The notes beneath the pieces were generated by a model that was not told the origin of the DNA, searched no databases, and saw nothing but the letters and a program-made list of their open reading frames with translations. Shown here piece after piece: positions 1 to 13,439 of a DNA stretch of 64,000 nucleotides. This stretch comes from Liolophura sinensis (lineage: Eukaryota; Mollusca; Polyplacophora; Chitonida; Chitonidae), in the NCBI RefSeq assembly GCF_032854445.1, contig NC_088303.1, positions 29,831,501 through 29,895,500 on the forward strand. The letters are read 5' to 3'. Position 1 is the stretch's first letter. Each line of letters starts with the position of its first letter. The position numbers were made by a program, and so were the translations under genes.

Positions 1-1289
1 ACCCCATGGGTTCCAGTTTGTAATGTTACCATGGTGTCTTTCAAGAATAAACTCTTAGAACACAGAGCATATATGCAGTAAGCAAACTTGGTATCCAAGC
101 CTTAACAATATCCATGGATTTTTATACAAGCAGGAATAAAACAGAAGAATTACTGTGGCTGCAATTGTGTGGTATAGCATGCAGGTACCTGTGGGGTTAC
201 ATGTAACTAGTCTTGGCAAGACATACACTACTCTGTATCTCCAATTCCCTAAGGACATGACACGGTGAAGAAACGTTAAAAGCCGACCCGACCAAAATCG
301 TTTAGCTCAAGGAGGTTGAAATTGAGTGGAGGTGAGAATAAACGAATTACATCTCTTACTATTTTACCATGGCAACGAAGTGGAGTGTCCATTTACTAGT
401 GTCTCTGTGGTATTAAAAATGGTAAAGATTTAGAGGATTGAAGTGGTAATAAGGTGCAGACCAGCATCTGAGTCAAATTGTGCTCTGGTATAGTCAGTCT
501 GTCTCCTGCACCAGGAGAACGTGCCATCCCACCGTTACGGGTTTGCATGGGTCTGATGAGATGTCGTAAACAGCTGAACAATTACATCTGCCTTAATTTT
601 TACACCCTCACCCACCTAAAATAGGGTATAAACTAGAGCATCATTCTTGTCCCACTTAAAAGAAGATCTGTTCAAGCCTGCTTGCGGTGTTACTTTTTGG
701 AGGGAACGAGATAAAAATCAATTGGCCATGGCTACAGAATGGCTCTCAGGAGTCCAGGATTGCTCAGCTGCTGGGTGTTAAAAGCTCTCCAGCTTTATAG
801 CCTGTATAACTTTGCCTTCTACCCCATTCTGAGCCAGATCTTCCATTCAACTGGCATATGCTTTATAATTGTCTTGGCGAGGAAGTGTATTGGAGGATAT
901 CAAGTGGTACATGTACACATAGGTGTTTGGCCGAGTTACAGGTTATTGGGGATGAAAAATTAACTTTAACAACCAAGAAAATCACCCAATTGTTGCATTG
1001 AGCTCTATCCCCAAGTCAAAACCACGTAAATATCTAACATAAAGAAGCATTCTTACCTGAAGTGTTGTCTAAATTTTTCATTCAGAGTAGAATAGAGTAG
1101 AAATTTGGCCCTGTCTAGCGCAGTCCTCTGTCACCTCTTCGTTGCCCGTTTTGCATATGTAATACAACACTTTTTTTTTTTCAAATACTCTTTGGTGCCT
1201 TTCCTTGAAATCCCAGCAGTTAGAATACGCCGAGTGAAGGTGAAGTTGATTGGATTACAATTGTGGAGAAAACCAAATGTAAGATACAC

Positions 1290-1400
1290 ATGGACATACA
1301 TACATACATACATACATAAACATACACACATACATACATAAACATACACACATACACATACACACATACATGTACATACATACATATGTGTACATGTATA
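1290..1400. repeat. ACAT-type microsatellite
   Basis: Interrupted CATA/ACAC tandem tract of about 110 bp. Confidence 0.9.
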
Positions 1401-1436
1401 CTCTGTGTACTGTGGTCATACATGAGAAGCTCTGCC

Positions 1437-1564
1437 AGCAGTCTGCAAATGGTCATGGATTCCGGCCAAACCCCACTTGGTTTCCTACCATAATGCTAGC
1501 CGCGTCCTATTAGTCAACTATACTTGAGTAGGCTTAAAACACCAATCAAATTAATTAATAAATT
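1437..1564 (+). mobile_element. SINE fragment, family 1
   Basis: The 3' half only: GGTTTCCTACCATAATGCTAGC and the AAACACCAATCAAATT tail. Confidence 0.75.
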
Positions 1565-4500
1565 CACACTTCTTCAGTTGGATGTGCCAAGTATTTCTTT
1601 GACTGCCTCAAACACCAACATGGTACATGTAGCTCTTGCTTGTTATTAAATTCCATGTTATTGTTACTATTAAATCTTCTGGAAAGCTATCGATAGAAAA
1701 TAAGATGAATCGTGTATTATTGGGCTATTTATCTACAGATCAAAAACAACAATTACAATAGACTAAAATGTGATCTTTTTTTGAATTTTTTTGGCTCGTG
1801 TGCATGCCTATTGCCAAGCTGGCAGATCTTACTGGATGATTTATGGGATAGCTGCGTGAAGTTCTCCTTCCACGCAAATTCATATACACTTTACCCTGCC
1901 TCTGATGAATTGGAAGGACAAACAGCATGTGAGGCGTTTGGCGGATGAATTAATCAGCCGTCAATGCAGCCGTGATGGCAATCCAGCAGGAGGAGCTGGA
2001 CGAAGCTGTCGCAGTGCATCACGACAGAGCTGCCGCACTCATCGTCACTGTGGTCCGAAGGGACACGGCTACGGATGTTTGCTGTTTCAGGGTCAGCAAG
2101 GTTGTTTAATTGCCAAGCAACCAGGAAAACGGACTGACTTGTAACATTTGCTGGCCAACATATTGCAGCAAGTATTAAGACTGCTCTGGCATCTCTTTAT
2201 TCATGGAAAGGTTAGTTCTGTAATCCTGAACTGGGTGACATAAATGCACTGGCTTGTTCTGAGCAGTCTTGGCTTCTTTACAGGTATAAATCTATATTGC
2301 GTTGGTTTCTGTACCAGGCGTTCATTTTTGTCATGTTTTAACAGAATCTGCATGTAAATGGATTGCGGTAGATCTGCTTTTTGGAAATCAACCAGAATTA
2401 AAGCCAAAACTGGTACCACAGAGTTGTTGGTTTAGTTGAAAGGTTTAAAGCGTGTAAAAGGAAACAGATTTTGTGGATTCCATATTAATAATGTAAATGT
2501 AACTTTAATGATGTAGGATCTGAGGTAGTTTGGAATTATAAGAACATTTTATTTCAGTCAGTTTAAACATTATTTTGTGAGAGGGGAATCGGATGGAATC
2601 TGAAGTTATAAAGAGAACTGCATGATGTTCTGAATTCCTGTTTAAGCCGTGTGTACTTTCTTAAAAGATTCCTGTTCAGATATGTACACATGTTTGACTA
2701 CATTGTGTGTCGGCAGAATTATGAAAATGTTTGATACCAGTCATGTTTACATGTATATTGTGTTTGTCTCAGTATTGCCACCATCAAAGTTTTCATGAAG
2801 TATTTGAGTATTGTGTCCAAGTGTTGAGGCATGGATAAAAATGGGTTCATTTCCCAAAATAGTCGACATAGATGTTGGAAGCGAAATTATTTTTAACATT
2901 TGTTAATGTTTTTGTGTTTTTTTGTTTTTTTTTTAATATAACAGTATATTGGCCTGGTCATTGTCAATCATTATGTATATGAGCATGTCGCCAACACACG
3001 AGCTGAATCTTGTAAAATCTGAAGATTTGATAGATATTGATTGTGTCTATTTCATGTTAAAGGTCCAACTTTGGTCGCCATTGAAGTCATACGTATATTA
3101 TTAATGTATGTAAATCGGTAAACATTGCAGTGATGGATGGACTGAGCAAATTGTAGTCTTTATTGGCACTTTATAGTACGGTTTGTTTAACATTTGACAC
3201 TTTTTGTGTAATTCTCAGTTTACCCGTGTTTATTGGTACACATATTAGTGGTCCAGTATTTTGCGAACTTTTAACTTTTACATATTACGATCAGATTGCC
3301 ATCGCAGGCAAATTTCAAGTATGGCATTTCACTCATGATATATCATGATGCATTATCAGAGTTTTTGCTCCTGTTTATCAACGTCATTTGTAGTGTGATT
3401 TATTAGATCAAGATAGATAGATCAAGACATTGATAAATTTGCCGAAGGGTCATCATTGAAAAGTATGGACCATTGTTATAGCTAGGACATCACTTCCTGA
3501 CTGCCCAGAACCCTCTGTAGCCGCTGGCTAAGCCAGAAATCATCTTGTCCACAAATAATTGACAGGTTCTCTGGCATGTATATATTGCGCAGAGAAAAAA
3601 AACTGCCAAGGACCCATTGTGTTTGGCGGCTAGTTCGTCACTAGTCAATGAAGGAAGACAAAAGAGATGATAGGGTTCAGGACTCCATGAGATATAGCCC
3701 TCTGGTTACGTAGACAGACTGTAAAGTGATTTGCGTGAAGCTGGCCCGTTGCTCTTCTGAGCGGAAAAAGTCAGCTCGCTGGCAGCGGATATTCTCAGAA
3801 CTGTGGTCCTATCCCTGCCGCAGGTGGCTCACATAATGGCCAGATCATGTTCTTTATTTGCAAGTGAGCTTGGCGTTAAAACGCAAGGTCTTCTCGCCAT
3901 TTGGCAGCTGTTTTGTTCAGAGTTTTGGTGGCGTCAGGAAAGGATTATGGGTAGAAATATTTCCCATTTGGAAGTCAGATCATCCTGAACTTAATCTAGG
4001 CAATCCATATCAAGAATAATTTCCTCATTAATACACAAGTCAGCACGTAAAACTCAGCAGCAATTGATCCCAACTGTTGGGTTTTGTTAACAAAAAAACA
4101 GCACATGTAACCCAGGCGATGTTTCGTAGGAAATTGTTAAATGGACGAGGCACAAAGCAACTTGATGGAGGAAGAGAAATCGGTGATGGCCAAAGTTGAC
4201 ACAGGCACAGTGTGAACTAGCCAGACATTATCTCTGGTAATTTGCTTTTCATTTTTTTATGGAATCCAGCGTCAATTTCCAGAGGATCAGGAAGTGATTT
4301 ATTTCTTTTGGGTTTCAGTAATTGTGTGTTGGCGACTTCATTTCAACCCATGTGCCATATTTTTCTCTGTATTATTATCTTAATGCTAGTTTGTAGTTGG
4401 TATAAATTATACAGTGTATCTTTGTCTATGGGGATTTGTTAAAGTTGCAGCCATGTCAGTATCAATATTTATACGTTTGTATCAGTAACCATTAACATTC

Positions 4501-5854
4501 CATTTATATTCTGCTCTATTTGTATGCGTAAAAGGTAGCAGGAAAAAGATTTTTTGCACATTCTCCCAGTCATGTAATGGAGAGAGAACATTTGGCTTGT
4601 GTTCTAGTTCTGGTGCTGGAAATAACGTTGATGACTCGCATAGCCTTTGGCACTTAAGCCCGTCTTAAATGTCTAACTGCGTGTAGTGGGGTGAGGGGTA
4701 GGGTAGGTCGTTAGGTTTGACCTCATTTGGAACTTGACAGAAAAAAATATACCCATAAGCTGTTCATCATTTTCCAGAGAAAAAAAAATTAGAACGAATG
4801 CTAGTGGTTGTTGTCCAAGAGGTATTTGGGAGCATATTGTCTGTAATAGTTTCATCCGATTTAATGTGGCAGAAAAGGAAATCGTCCTGAATTTAGGGTG
4901 TTTGTATTGTAAAAGTAAATCTGGAATTTGTCATGTTGAAAGACTAAGATGTCGCGGGTGAAAGTAAGAAAAATCGCACGTATTGAAAAAGAAGAAAATG
5001 CACCGTTTCTGCTGTTGTCACCCCCAACCCTGTTTTAATGTGTGTGGGGTACGAGTGGCACAACATGGTCTTTCCAGTTGCTCTAACATGGCGCTGCTCG
5101 TCAGGCTGTTGTAAGAATTGCTAAAAGTTAATTTATAAGGTTACCAATTCTAGGTCTGTTTTCATAACTCTTCCAAAATACCTAAGGTTAAATTATTTAT
5201 TGTCTTTTCTTTTAAATTTTGTTCTGTGTGTGCTGGGGGAGAGTGAGAACATGGTGGTCAGTCAAAGGAGGATTTTCCAGGAGTACAGACACAGGCTTTA
5301 AAATCCTGTGCATCACCTGTAATCAGGAATGGTCATTTGTCAAGCTGGTTATGTCTGGTGTAGTGTGGTGTACTCTTCTACTCTGTCCGGGTAAAGACAG
5401 ACCGACATGTGAATTATTAAGGTGAAGATGGTACTTGCCTTTGCTGAGGGATGAATGATAAACGCGATCAAGGTGAAATTGGCCAGTAGAAATGGCAAAT
5501 GATCTGATTAGCATTGTTATCCGGTCGGTGAACTCATCTGTCCACGGCTGATAGTTTAGATTTAGCCAGATTGTCAAAGGAAGACTTTGTGCTGGGAAAT
5601 TTCAAGTGAGGGGAATATCTTCATGTTAGACGGCCCTAATTTGGACTCGCGTCCCTGCCATAATTGACTTACCTCTGTCTACAGGACTTAATCGATGCTT
5701 GTTTTATGACCAAGTGATTGGCTGTCCCTGGAAAAGGCATAATTCTGTCTGGACGCTTCCTGCCCCTGCCTTTTACAGTCTGGTCAGCTGATGTGGATCA
5801 AATTATGGGTCTTGAAGTTCAGCCAGTTCTTGTGATGATCATCATGTAGATAGG

Positions 5855-5915
5855 TGGATGTTAGCCAGGTGTGGATGTCAGCCAGGTGTGGATGTTAGCC
5901 AGGTGTGGATGTCTG
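5855..5915. repeat. 18-bp tandem repeat
   Basis: About 3.5 copies of GCCAGGTGTGGATGTTAG. Confidence 0.9.
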
Positions 5916-6046
5916 GCCTGTACATAACACATGCCATGTTTCACACAGTCTGCCTGTACATTGTACATGTACATGTATGTTTGTCCTAACTCACATGTGT
6001 ATATCTGTATTGTTCATTTATTCACCTGTCATGTACATGTACAGTA

Positions 6047-6285
6047 GGGACCGAGGTGGTTAACACACGTCCGCGCCTCTCACCAGTGTGGTCACTCTCA
6101 GGTAAAGTCCAGTTGTCTTCCCCTCTGGACATACTTGGAAAGGTCTGGCAACGACCTGCGGAAGGTTGTGGGTTTCCCCCAGCCTCTGTCTGGTTTCCTC
6201 CCACCATAATTCCAGTTGCTGTTGTATAAGTGAATGTTCTTGAGTACGGAGAAAAACACCAATGAAATAAATGAGTAAATAAATG
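6047..6285 (+). mobile_element. SINE, family 1, near full length
   Basis: A degraded tRNA-like head (GAGGTGGTTAACAC) is followed by the conserved body, TTCTTGAGTACGG and a CAATGAAATAAAT tail. Confidence 0.85.
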
Positions 6286-8274
6286 TATGTTAATACTTGT
6301 AGTCTTCTTTTTGTCATGTTTCACGTAATCTGTCTGTACTGTATGTTCGTCTGTGTGTACGCATTTCCATACTCCTTTTTTCTCTTCTGAGCTATATTCC
6401 AAAATGGTTTTGCGTAGTAAAAATGAAACTTGTTTTAGTAGATGCACCTGTTTGTATGTCCATCATTCTGTCACAAAACAGTTTTGTGGACATCGTAAAA
6501 TGCACCATAACACGTTACAGATCAAGTTCAGTTGCTTGGGTTTACATCCATTTTGGACAGAAGCATTCTTTTTTTTTGTTGTTGACTTTTATCATACAAG
6601 TAGCTGCAAATCTTATTCTGACGGCCCAAACCCAATTTAATAAGACGCCTCCCCCCCCCCTCCCAAATTGATTTGATGACTTTAAAATGTTTCCATCATG
6701 GTACATGGCTTAAAAATGTGTAGCGTACTATGACAGTGGCTCTTTTAGGATTTCAGTTATTCACAGATTTTGTGAATTAACATGTTTTAATGTGCATGTA
6801 TTAAAGATAATAAAATGTGTGTACGCTTTAAACGTTTAATTCTTTTTGTGGTAGCAGAATAAGGAGGCTGATTTTGACACAGTAAAATATATGTGAAGAA
6901 AACCATTTTGGCTTTGTTCATTTTGATATGTCCTTTAGAAAATGAAGACAATTCTCCATTCCGTTGCATAAAGCCATGGCAGCGTTGATCGTTTATAATG
7001 CCTGATTGTGAGGATCTGTCATATACATGTATTTTCTTAGAGAAGGCGTTGGATTTTTATGATTGTGATTTCCACGTCTGCCATCGTTGCGTGTCTGAAA
7101 TACCACCTACATGCCAGTGTTACAAAGCCCTAAAATCAGTCATTCTCCGAAGCCTCAGTGACATTTGTACTCACAATTGTCATTTCCTCTGATAATTTAG
7201 AAGCTCTCCAAGGAATCACAGTGTCTATTGCAGAGCATTAGTGAAACCTTGCCATTATAGACCTGCATCAATCAACCTGTTATATTGTCTTACGCCAGCC
7301 GAAGGCCGGACAAAATATATCACCTATTCTTTAGACCAGATTAAATGTACACTCACCGCCAGCCTAGGGGGAAGTATTCCATCAGTTCAGGTGTTGGTCT
7401 TTAACATTGATATCTATGGCTGTAGAGGATCCCGACATGCTTGTATATCTTCTTAACAAATAGCCATCTATCATAATGAATCATGTCGGTAGTTTCAAGT
7501 TCTGGTTTCATGATCATGAAGCCGTCATCATGACTAAACTAAATCAGACTTAGTCTTAGGTTTGAAACATTTTACTGCACTAAAATGGTGAGTCACTGTA
7601 AGGATTTCTATTTCAGTACTTAAAATTCAACTAAAAATTGTCTTAGACCTTCATAACAAGAAGTTAAATTAGAGTTTACGATCAAATCTAAGTTCAGGAA
7701 TAATACTACAAGTTAAGACAACAACGTAAATCTAAAGACTTAGACAGCTTTGTGATCCTGTGGCTTGCTGTGCAAAGAACGGTGTAATGTGCAGTTTCTG
7801 TAGCTTTGAGTGTACAATTACCATGGCAACATAATATCAGCCAATATATATTTTACGGGAATTTCTGACGTACATTAATACAAGTCTCTGTATGTATGTT
7901 AAAAGTCAGAATCAAATTCGAATTTGCCCCATGTGTCTCAAGATGCATTCATGCAGCTTTAATTAGGATTTGAAACCAAATGGTATTTGTTAGTGATGAC
8001 ACACCCCCTTCATTGAGATTTGCCCTTGTGATGCAACTGCTATGTATATTCCATTTGATTAGCAGCATTCAACTTAACCCGTGTGCTTGTTCACACCTTT
8101 AGATTTAGTTGTGCTGATGGGTTGTTACTACAGCTTGTTTTGTATTAAAGTGATGGAGGTTGGCGTTGTCTTGTCACTGAACTGCTCTGGCTGAACTAAA
8201 TGCGGCTCTTGCTGGCTCGTCCACAGCTTTACATGCAAATTCAGTAGGTTGGACATGTTCCACTTTTTACCAAC

Positions 8275-8473
8275 TACTGTATACAATGTGGTCATTGTGA
8301 GTTCAAGTCCAGCACATGCTGGCTTTCTTTCTGGCCATGCGTGGGAGGACCTGCAGGTAATGTCCTGATTGACGTGGGTTTCCCCTTCGATCCAGTCATA
8401 ATGCTGGCCGCCGACACATGAGTGAAATATTCTTGAGACGGTGTAAAACACCTATTAATTAAATAAATAAATC
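8275..8473 (+). mobile_element. SINE, family 1, 5'-truncated
   Basis: Contains the B-box-like GTGAGTTCAAGTCCAGC, a diverged body and an ATTAAATAAATAAAT tail. Confidence 0.85.
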
Positions 8474-10265
8474 AGTCTTGAAATATACACGTGCTCAATC
8501 ATGACAAAAAAGCTACATGCAGGACCATGACTAACAAAATGAAATACTGTTCTCTCAAAAGGAGGATGGCCTTTGACAGGACGGTCCTCTATCTGTTAAA
8601 GACCCATGTACACTGTACATTTATGCCATATTTCCCTTATAGTATCCGAATCAGGACAGACAAAAAAAACAAAGAAGAAAAAAAAAAAATTTTGTACAAT
8701 GTTCTACCTGTTCATGTCGTCCAAGTACAGTCACATTCATGGAATTTTTTTCCTCATCAAGGATAACTTTTGAAAAGATATACAGACACACATGTAAATT
8801 GACTTTGTACGTATATTTTGTAAACCTCTACATGTATTAAAAGTTGTATGAAAATTTTTATACCCTTCATAACCCTTGGAAAAATCCAGTGTTTTTTATT
8901 CTCCCCATCAATCATGTTCTGATGCAGCCAGCGTAAAAATGGTAAGATAATTTCTCCCCTCGTCCCCAACAGGATTAACCATTCTGAAAGCACTATTAAA
9001 TATACTGGAATGAGAAACAGCAAAAAAAAAAAATTCACGAACCTTACAGCTATTCCATCAAATTCCTAATGTCATCGATTTTCCCAGGGTTTATTTTATC
9101 ATCTCTGTATTAGATGAAGCATAGCTTCTGGGCAACAGCATGGACACTCAATGGGAGAATTCAGTACCGTTTGCTGCTGGAGTGCTCAGTATGGTGGGGT
9201 TGGGGCACCAATCAAAATGAGGTCTCTAGGGCAACGAGGGAACATGCTAGGCCTGATGTCTACGCTTTGTGGTGGCCTTGGCTCAGTAATTAGCAATCGG
9301 CGCAACTTAATTCTTCCAAAAGTTGGACGCTTTTGGGTCTTTGGGTGTATTGATTTTTATGACAGACTAGGATGAACAAGTATCCTCATGCTGTTAATTA
9401 TTTGACCTCGGAAGGTCCGCAGTCAAGAAAACCAAACCCACAGGGTGTCCTTTTCCACACTCCGTTTCGATGGTTTATCTAGTGACTGACCAGTAATTGC
9501 CCCAGAAGTATCTATATCAATGCTTATTGCCTTGTAAACAAGCCGGGCAAATGACTGCAAGTATTAGGTTTTCTCCAGTCACCCTCCTGGCCCTACCACC
9601 ACCAACCCTAGTGCACCAAGGGGGACTAGGATCAGTTGACATGGAGGGCACTTTGGACCTAGCATCTCAGTTCTGTGTTCACATACTCAATGATGCCAGC
9701 CCTCAGTGTGTATTCAAGGATTGCAACTGACTTCTCTAGGAACATCATAGATAACTGGTTGTCCCCATGTATGGAGGACAGTATTAGTTGAAGCTGCTCT
9801 CTCCCTATTCTACTCTCCTCTGCCTCTCCTTGACAGCAGAAAATAAAAAAAGAATAAAGAGTAGTGGTCAATAAAGTGTCATAATGGTCACCTAGTTCCA
9901 TATGTAAGACATTGTTAAGTTAGTCCTTATTATATGTGTACCAACCTTTAAAATCCCCTCATACTGCTTGCGTAACGCAATTGTAGGCTTGATTGTAACT
10001 ACCATGGCAACACATGTATAAAACATACATTACCATGTTAGCTACTGTACTGTCAACTTAGCCTACGATATCTGTGTGCAAGAGGACATCCGAGACGACG
10101 TCTGAGACGTGATATTAGTTCCTGTGATCTTCATTCATTTAAGACATGCAAAGGAGTCCCTGTGGTCCACGTGGACTATGTCTCATTGGTCAACACCTTG
10201 CCCTAAGAGGTGTTATATTTGTCATGTTAAGACTGACCACATCAGTAACATCTTGTCGCTATGTA

Positions 10266-10660
10266 AGGTGTATTAAATGGGATACTCTTTAATGTTTTTT
10301 GGGTGTGTTAAATGGGATACTCTTTAATGTTCTTAGGTGTGTTAAATGGGATACTCTTTAATGTTTTTAGGTGTGTTAAATGGGATACCCTTTAATGTTT
10401 TTTGGGTGTGTTAAATGGGATACTCTTTAATGTTTTTAGGTGTGTTAAATGGGATACCCTTTAATGTTTTTTAGGTGTGTTAAATGGGATACTCTTTAAT
10501 GTTCTTAGGTGTGTTAAATGGGATACTCTTTAATGTTTTTAGGTGTGTTAAATGGGATACCCTTTAATGTTTTTTGGGTGTGTTAAATGGGATACTCTTT
10601 AATGTTTTTAGGTGTGTTAAATGGGATACCCTTTAATGTTTTTAGTTGTGGTAAATGGGC
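10266..10660. repeat. 34-bp minisatellite with a 172-bp higher-order unit
   Basis: About 11.5 copies of TGTGTTAAATGGGATACTCT plus a T-rich tail. Variant order repeats every five units (offsets 172 and 171 bp). Confidence 0.95.
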
Positions 10661-10787
10661 TACTCTGACATGCTATACAGAAAGAAGTTCAAATCATGGT
10701 AGCTTGCATACACCTTTTTTTTCTGCATCAGTGATAGCGTACTGTCTGTGAAGTGTCTTATGAACCAGCTTGAAATATACAAGTCTG

Positions 10788-10910
10788 TAAGTGGGAAGGT
10801 CTGGCAGCAACCTGCGGACGGTCGTGGGTTTACTCCCACCATAATGCTGGCCGCCATTGTATAAGTGAAATATTCTTGAGTATGGCGTAAAACACCAATC
10901 AAATAAATAA
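10788..10910 (+). mobile_element. SINE, family 1, 5'-truncated
   Basis: Starts within GTGGGAAGGTCTGGCAGCAA and ends CAATCAAATAAATAA; the middle G/C-rich segment is deleted. Confidence 0.85.
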
Positions 10911-11223
10911 TTTGAAATATACAAGTACTTCTAGAAGGAACCATAGATTACATGGTTTTGTATATCTTTGTTTAAAGGCAGAAAGGATTTCTATGGTTAG
11001 CTGCAATGAAAAGCTTTTGAGCTTCATTCTATTTTCATTTTTATTCAGGGGAATCTTTTTGATCATGCCTGTTCTTTATGGAGAACAGTTTGTCCAAGCA
11101 TTCTGTGTTATGGATCTAATCCATTCCAAAGATAAAACCATTGATACATATGCTAAAACATGTACATGTAGCTTTTCAAAAACTTTTTACATGTATGTCT
11201 GCTTATAAAAGGCTGTAGCAAAT

Positions 11224-11455
11224 GCAGCGGATACTACTCTAATTCCACAACGTTTTTGCATATGAAAGAGCAACTTTCGGTGCAATTTATACATACTTAT
11301 AATTGGATCTTCAAGGTGAAACTGAATGGTTAGATTGTCCAGTTTCAGGGCTTCAAAAAAGTATAAATTTATCAGTCTGCACAGAATAATGCCTTTAGAA
11401 TATGCTTGAGTAAACACCTTTCAAACGTGCGTAAAGGTTGAATTACAGTGAGTGA
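11224..11455 (+). repeat. Unclassified dispersed repeat X, copy 1
   Basis: Shares blocks GCATATGAAAGAG, TTTCAGGGCTTC and CAGAATAATGCCTTTAGAAT with copies at 21825-22125, 32185-32355 and (reverse) 31550-31745. Confidence 0.75.
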
Positions 11456-11665
11456 TTATACTGTAGCTATGATGATTGTACCTGGATATTACCATTGCTA
11501 AGATATTGTCCGTTTATTCCTGTCCTCACAGACTCTGTTTACCAGCCTGCCCCACAGGTTATCTGGGATTTCTATGGCAATGTACATGTAATTAGGCACC
11601 TAATTAACCCATTGATCTCTCATAGATATACACATGTACACAAGTATACCAGGCAGATGTACACG

Positions 11666-11754
11666 TACCCTAATTCTTCTAATGTGTGGGGCAGATAGTA
11701 GTGGTGTTGAAAGTAGAATATTACATTCCTTTATCACCCTTTTGGAAAAGTAAT
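11666..11754 (+). repeat. Unclassified dispersed repeat Y, copy 1
   Basis: About 85 bp that is the reverse complement of 30467-30546, sharing GTTGAAAGTAGAATATTA and CCTAATTCTTCTAAT. Confidence 0.75.
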
Positions 11755-11904
11755 GATATGAGTAAGTTGTTCATTAAACGGTCTAACCATCTGAGAAAAA
11801 AGAAACTCAGTATTCCTGCAACAATTACATATATGTAGGCTAAAATGAACAGATCAAGTGTCCCAAAGTTAAGAAGGAATAAAGTAGTACATGTGTAGCT
11901 ATCT

Positions 11905-12016
11905 TTAGTCGGAGACCCTGGGCAGTGTCCTTTTCCCTCCCACCCTTATGCTGGCTGCTGTGGTATAAGTGAAATATTCTTGAGTGTGATGTAAAACGTG
12001 GATCAAATAAATACAT
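11905..12016 (+). mobile_element. SINE, family 1, truncated and diverged
   Basis: TTTTCCCTCCCACCCTTATGC, then GTATAAGTGAAATATTCTTG, ending ATCAAATAAATA. Confidence 0.7.
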
Positions 12017-12836
12017 GTAATGAGAGGTAGTATTGCTGAGGTCCATGTACTCTATTGAAGAAGCTCTCCTTTATCATTTATCTATAAATGTTAAGGATAT
12101 GTGCAATGCTTGTTTTTTTTTTCTTAATGCATATGAGTGTATGGTGTGGGCCAGTGTATAAATCTACAAAAAAGCATGTCAACTTTCTTGTCAGTGCATA
12201 AGTATGGCTCCAAACAACAGATACCCTAAATCTCAGTGGTTAGTCTGGAATTTAATTAGCCTGCTGTTGTGACGGGGAATAAGCTGAATTGGAGGTGCAA
12301 AGCTGGTCTTTGCATCCCAAATATGTTCGTCCATGACATCATTTCTGATAGAAAATATGCATAAAATAGAGGGGTTTTTAAGAGAGATAAAATATACGCC
12401 TCAAAAATGCAAAAAAAGGTTATTATTTTTGTGGCTACATCTTCACTTTCCTTAAAACCGTACTCATTTTTTTAGTATTTTTTCTTGTATCCTTGAAGTA
12501 AACGATTCATTAATGATCTGTCTGTTTGATACATTGTAGGTGTTCACTAGTTGAACTGAAAGTACACATTTGTCTGAAATTTGTTGCAACATGCATATAC
12601 AGTGTATTTCTTTGATTGATGTTTATACGTAATTGCAGTATTAGTACTGTATTCTGAACCTGAATGGTCCAATACTACTCTATAAAAAAATACCACTTTA
12701 TAAATAAGCTGACATGTTTGTACATTTGGGAGTTGTACATTAATTTGGTTTTATATTTGAGAATACTTTCCAAACTCATTGCTCACTATAGAGAAGCAGT
12801 TTTTTTTTCATAATCCTTGTAGCATTCAGCATACAT

Positions 12837-13034
12837 ATATTTATTTATTTATTTATTTGATTAGTGTCTTACACCGTACTTAAAAATATTTCACTTTTAC
12901 GGCAACAGCCAGCATTATGGTGGGAGGAAACCGGGCAGAGCCTGGGGGAAACCCACGACCATCCGCAGGTTGCTGGCAGACCCTCCCACTTACGGTCGTA
13001 GAGGAAGCCAGCATGAGCTGGACTGGAACTCGCT
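12837..13034 (-). mobile_element. SINE, family 1, just upstream of gene A exon 1
   Basis: Minus orientation with a (TTTA)n tail at the left. The body is well conserved (GGTGGGAGGAAACCGGGCAG). It ends about 115 bp before the acceptor of the first coding exon. Confidence 0.9.
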
Positions 13035-13151
13035 TATATTTATTAAGTAATTTACACCCTTCTTCTTGAGTGGGGATTTATCATTAATGAAGACTGATCT
13101 ATGGGTATGTTGCCTGGCTAATTACCTCTTACCCTTATTCTGTGTTTCAGA

Positions 13152-13439
13152 ATGCCGATCAAAGGGTACATTGCTGGGCGCCCTGTGTCGCGCTGGGAAG
13201 CGGAGACAGATAACATTGACATTGACTATCGTAATCTTGATGGACATGGACTCGGGCCTTGTGGATGTATTGAAGAATGTCAAACAGGGAAAAAAGGATG
13301 TGCATTAAAAATACTTGTTTGTATCGTCATAGTTTTTGTTGGTATTTTTATTGGTTACGTCATTGGGCGTAACATTCAGCCTCTGACAAAACAGGAATCT
13401 TACTGTCCAGCATTGGCACCAGTAGCACCATCAATACAG
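13152..13439 (+). CDS. Gene A coding exon 1: cytoplasmic tail and membrane anchor
   Basis: Encodes residues 1-96 and ends in phase 0 at a GTAAGA donor. The exon itself begins at 13151 after the acceptor TTCTGTGTTTCAG. The tail contains YRNL at residues 26-29, which fits the YxxPhi endocytosis signal, and cysteines at 37, 39, 43 and 50 just before the hydrophobic anchor (about 51-72). There is no cleavable signal peptide, so a type II orientation is expected. The start is chosen because it is the first ATG in this exon and gives a tail of typical size. A coding exon further upstream cannot be excluded. Confidence 0.88.

Larger units (their letters stand above)
1..13150. other. Upstream region of gene A; no gene recognised
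   Basis: Holds SINEs, a 34-bp minisatellite, an ACAT microsatellite and unclassified repeats. A GC-richer patch at about 1940-2110 has a 50-codon open frame without recognisable homology. An untranslated first exon of gene A should lie here or further upstream. Confidence 0.5.

Noticed and set aside
6022-6447. 141-codon minus-strand frame
   Set aside because: Covers an antisense SINE and has no recognisable domain.
9151-9730. Two adjacent plus-strand frames of about 75 codons
   Set aside because: No splice context, no family resemblance and AT-rich flanks; chance frames.
10266-10660. Possible CRISPR-like array
   Set aside because: Adjacent units with no unique spacers in a eukaryotic context; it is a minisatellite.
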